From NCBI GenBank assembly GCA_023489025.1, contig JAMDCN010000132.1, positions 1 to 6,180 on the forward strand: 6,180 nucleotides of DNA, written 5' to 3'. Below are positions 5,232-6,180 of this stretch, one piece after another (positions within the stretch are counted from its first letter, which is position 1; each line of letters opens with the position of its first letter). The translations under genes were made by a program, and so were the position numbers. The notes beneath the pieces were generated by a model. The model worked only from the letters and a program-made list of their open reading frames with translations. It ran no database searches and had not been told where the DNA came from. This DNA is from Deltaproteobacteria bacterium (GTDB lineage: Bacteria > Desulfobacterota_E > Deferrimicrobia > Deferrimicrobiales > Deferrimicrobiaceae).

Positions 5232-5534
5232 GACTTTTAACTTACTCCTGCGTGTTGTAATGACGACTTTGACGCGCACTCCAGTATGAGAAAGCATATC
5301 GATCAAGGTATCAATGCTGAAAAGATGTATTTTCCCTTTGAAAAGATCACTGATACGTGGTTGAGTAACCCCAAGTAGTTTTGCTGCCTCGGCCTGCTTC
5401 AAACCCTTGGCCTCAAGGGCCTTGCGGAGGTGAATCATCAAGGCCGAACGAATCCTAAGGTGTTCAGCTTCTTCAGGGTGGAATCCCAGATCCTTAAAAA
5501 CATTTCCACTCGAACGGGTAATCTTCGCGCTCAT
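5226..5534 (-). CDS. XRE-family antitoxin of a reversed HigB/HigA-like cassette
   Basis: This 102-residue protein has a helix-turn-helix at about 44-80 (LKQAEAAKLLGVTQPRISDL, then FSIDTLIDML), typical of the HTH_37 antitoxins paired with Gp49-type HigB toxins. GGAGG lies 6 nt before the ATG, 13 nt after the toxin stop. The gene runs against the array direction. Its own stop codon TAA is the complement of TTA in the core GTTAGGC, so it uses the very first bases of the cassette. The antitoxin looks intact although its toxin is interrupted. It may still act as a repressor or neutralise related toxins. Confidence 0.88.
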   Translation of the reverse strand: MSAKITRSSGNVFKDLGFHPEEAEHLRIRSALMIHLRKALEAKGLKQAEAAKLLGVTQPRISDLFKGKIHLFSIDTLIDMLSHTGVRVKVVITTRRSKLKVA

Positions 5535-5547
5535 AAAAAACCTCCGT

Positions 5548-5895
5548 CTACTCCTGCTCGTGTCGAGCTTTGCGTTTCATGATCACTTGTTTCAAACGTT
5601 GACGCGCCAAATCGATATCGCCTCGCGACGTTTTTCTCGTGGTTTTTTGGAAAGCGAAGATTACCCGTTCTCACTCCCGATATTTCGCAACGTAGAAGAC
5701 CCGATGTTCAAGTCGGGTATGAATACGAATTTCATAAACACCAGTTCCGACGCTTGGCATCGGCTTCCAATCTGGGGGCTCCACCTCATTCTGGATAAGG
5801 TGTAGAAAATGCCCTGCCAACATTCGCGCGTCCTTAGGGAACGCACGGAGATCTTGCAATGAAGATCCAACCCAGGAGATTGGTTTATCATTCAC
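5548..5895 (-). pseudogene. Gp49-type HigB toxin interrupted by an in-frame TGA
   Basis: Reading from GTG at 5895 gives 74 codons beginning NDKPISWVGSSLQDLRAFP and including GVYEIRIHTRLEHRVFYVAK, typical of phage-derived Gp49/HigB toxins of the RelE superfamily. Codon 75 is TGA (5671-5673). The same frame continues for 40 codons with family-like AFQKTTRKTSRGDIDLARQR, then stops 13 nt before the antitoxin. Total length (115 codons) fits the family with no indel, so one base change probably created the stop. The lost part is the C-terminal strand and helix, so the truncated product is unlikely to work. A longer upstream frame to 6051 crosses the attC and is not the real start. Read-through or a sequencing error cannot be excluded. 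Confidence 0.82.
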
Positions 5896-5930
5896 GGGAC
5901 GAGCATATAAGATTTTGTATATTCCGTCAA
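5896..5930 (-). promoter_or_regulatory. Promoter of the reversed toxin-antitoxin pair
   Basis: On the minus strand TTGACG (5925-5930) and TATGCT (5902-5907) are 17 bp apart. The toxin GTG begins at 5895, 7 nt after the -10. This is the same geometry as the other two toxin promoters. It lies 4 bp inside the attC R'' box, so it is carried by the cassette. I see no clear palindromic operator. Confidence 0.72.
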
Positions 5931-5934
5931 CGTC

Positions 5935-6005
5935 GCCTAACCGCTTGCAGCTGACGGCTCGCGTCTTTCTCGCTGGGCGCCCGCAGCTTAACCGGAGCGT
6001 TATGT
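5935..6005 (+). repeat. attC6
   Basis: This is a 71-bp site. R'' GCCTAAC is the exact complement of this cassette's leading core GTTAGGC (5225). L'' CCGCTTGCAGCTG pairs imperfectly with L' CAGCTTAACCGG, with a bulged G. R' is GTTATGT, one mismatch from consensus. The site is 3 bp shorter than the others between R'' and L''. Confidence 0.85.
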
Positions 6006-6180
6006 GCTCATCTGAAGTAAAGGCATTTAAAGGCATATGAAACCAAGACATGGAGAGAAAAAGGGAAAAAAAGTAAACGAGGCATCCGGCGTAGGGATTC
6101 TACCTGCTGCCCGTGCTATTTGGAGGCCTGATGGTCGTGTTTCATTGGATGGAGCGTGCTGCGGTGCAAAGGCGGAAAGG
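6000..6180 (+). mobile_element. Start of a further cassette, cut by the window end
   Basis: It begins at the crossover of attC6. Two AAGGCAT motifs (6020-6026, 6030-6036) occur within 40 bp of the core, recalling the 254-bp cassettes. The final bases (CAAAGGCGGAAAGG) resemble GCAAGGCGGAAAGG near 1687-1700. Confidence 0.6.
6037..6180 (+). CDS. Possible hypothetical protein, 3' end outside window
   Basis: The frame is open for 48 codons to the window edge. It is very basic at first (MKPRHGEKKGKKV) and then mixed, with GILPAARAIWRPDG. AAAGG lies only 3 nt before the ATG, closer than ideal. I recognise no family. An open run of this length can occur by chance. Confidence 0.25.
   Translation, partial: MKPRHGEKKGKKVNEASGVGILPAARAIWRPDGRVSLDGACCGAKAER

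Noticed and set aside
5671..5673. Selenocysteine or recoded TGA in the toxin
   Set aside because: I see no SECIS-like hairpin and other genes use standard codons. A nonsense change in a dispensable toxin is simpler.
5896..6051. N-terminal extension of the reversed toxin frame to 6051
   Set aside because: It translates through attC6. The GTG at 5895 fits the family's usual N-terminus and the promoter spacing.
1841..6180. CRISPR array
   Set aside because: The repeats are imperfect, 60-75 bp attC sites with internal pairing and gene-sized spacing, which fits an integron.

Overview
The window is the start of an integron. It holds an integron tyrosine integrase gene (intI) on the minus strand, a probable attI region, and an array of gene cassettes separated by attC recombination sites. 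One IS5-like insertion sequence splits one attC. The intI and IS genes are GC-rich, whereas the toxin-antitoxin cassettes are clearly less so, as expected for captured cassettes. The host is probably an environmental Gram-negative bacterium (proteobacterial or Desulfobacterota-like), but this is only a guess from gene families and base composition.

Layout: 1-286 has no convincing gene. 287-1558 (minus) is intI, a 423-residue integrase that appears to carry two tandem copies of its N-terminal DNA-binding domain. Its stop codon lies in the loop of a strong hairpin, and its ribosome binding site lies in the arm of another. 1613-1840 is a short cassette-like unit ending in an attC whose right core is missing. 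1841-1922 looks like the displaced attI, with tandem 25-bp repeats and a core site. 1917-2170 and 2171-2424 are two 254-bp sister cassettes, about 85% identical by eye, with no clear gene. 2425-4516 is a PIN-toxin/ribbon-helix-helix-antitoxin cassette whose attC is split by the IS (about 3146-4471). 4517-5225 is a HigB/HigA cassette. 5226-5999 is a cassette with its toxin-antitoxin pair reversed; its Gp49-type HigB toxin is interrupted by an in-frame TGA while the antitoxin is intact. 6000-6180 starts another cassette.

The most interesting signal is shared by all three toxin-antitoxin cassettes. Each has a consensus-like promoter with exactly 17 bp between the hexamers, and the toxin start codon begins exactly 7 nt after the last base of the -10, which is the expected transcription start. 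The toxin messages are therefore predicted to be leaderless. Their antitoxins are the second genes and, in two of three cases, have a strong Shine-Dalgarno. This suggests a compact cassette format that is independent of the integron promoter and favours antitoxin translation. A second strong signal is that the first cassette-like unit seems to have inserted at a secondary site between intI and attI.
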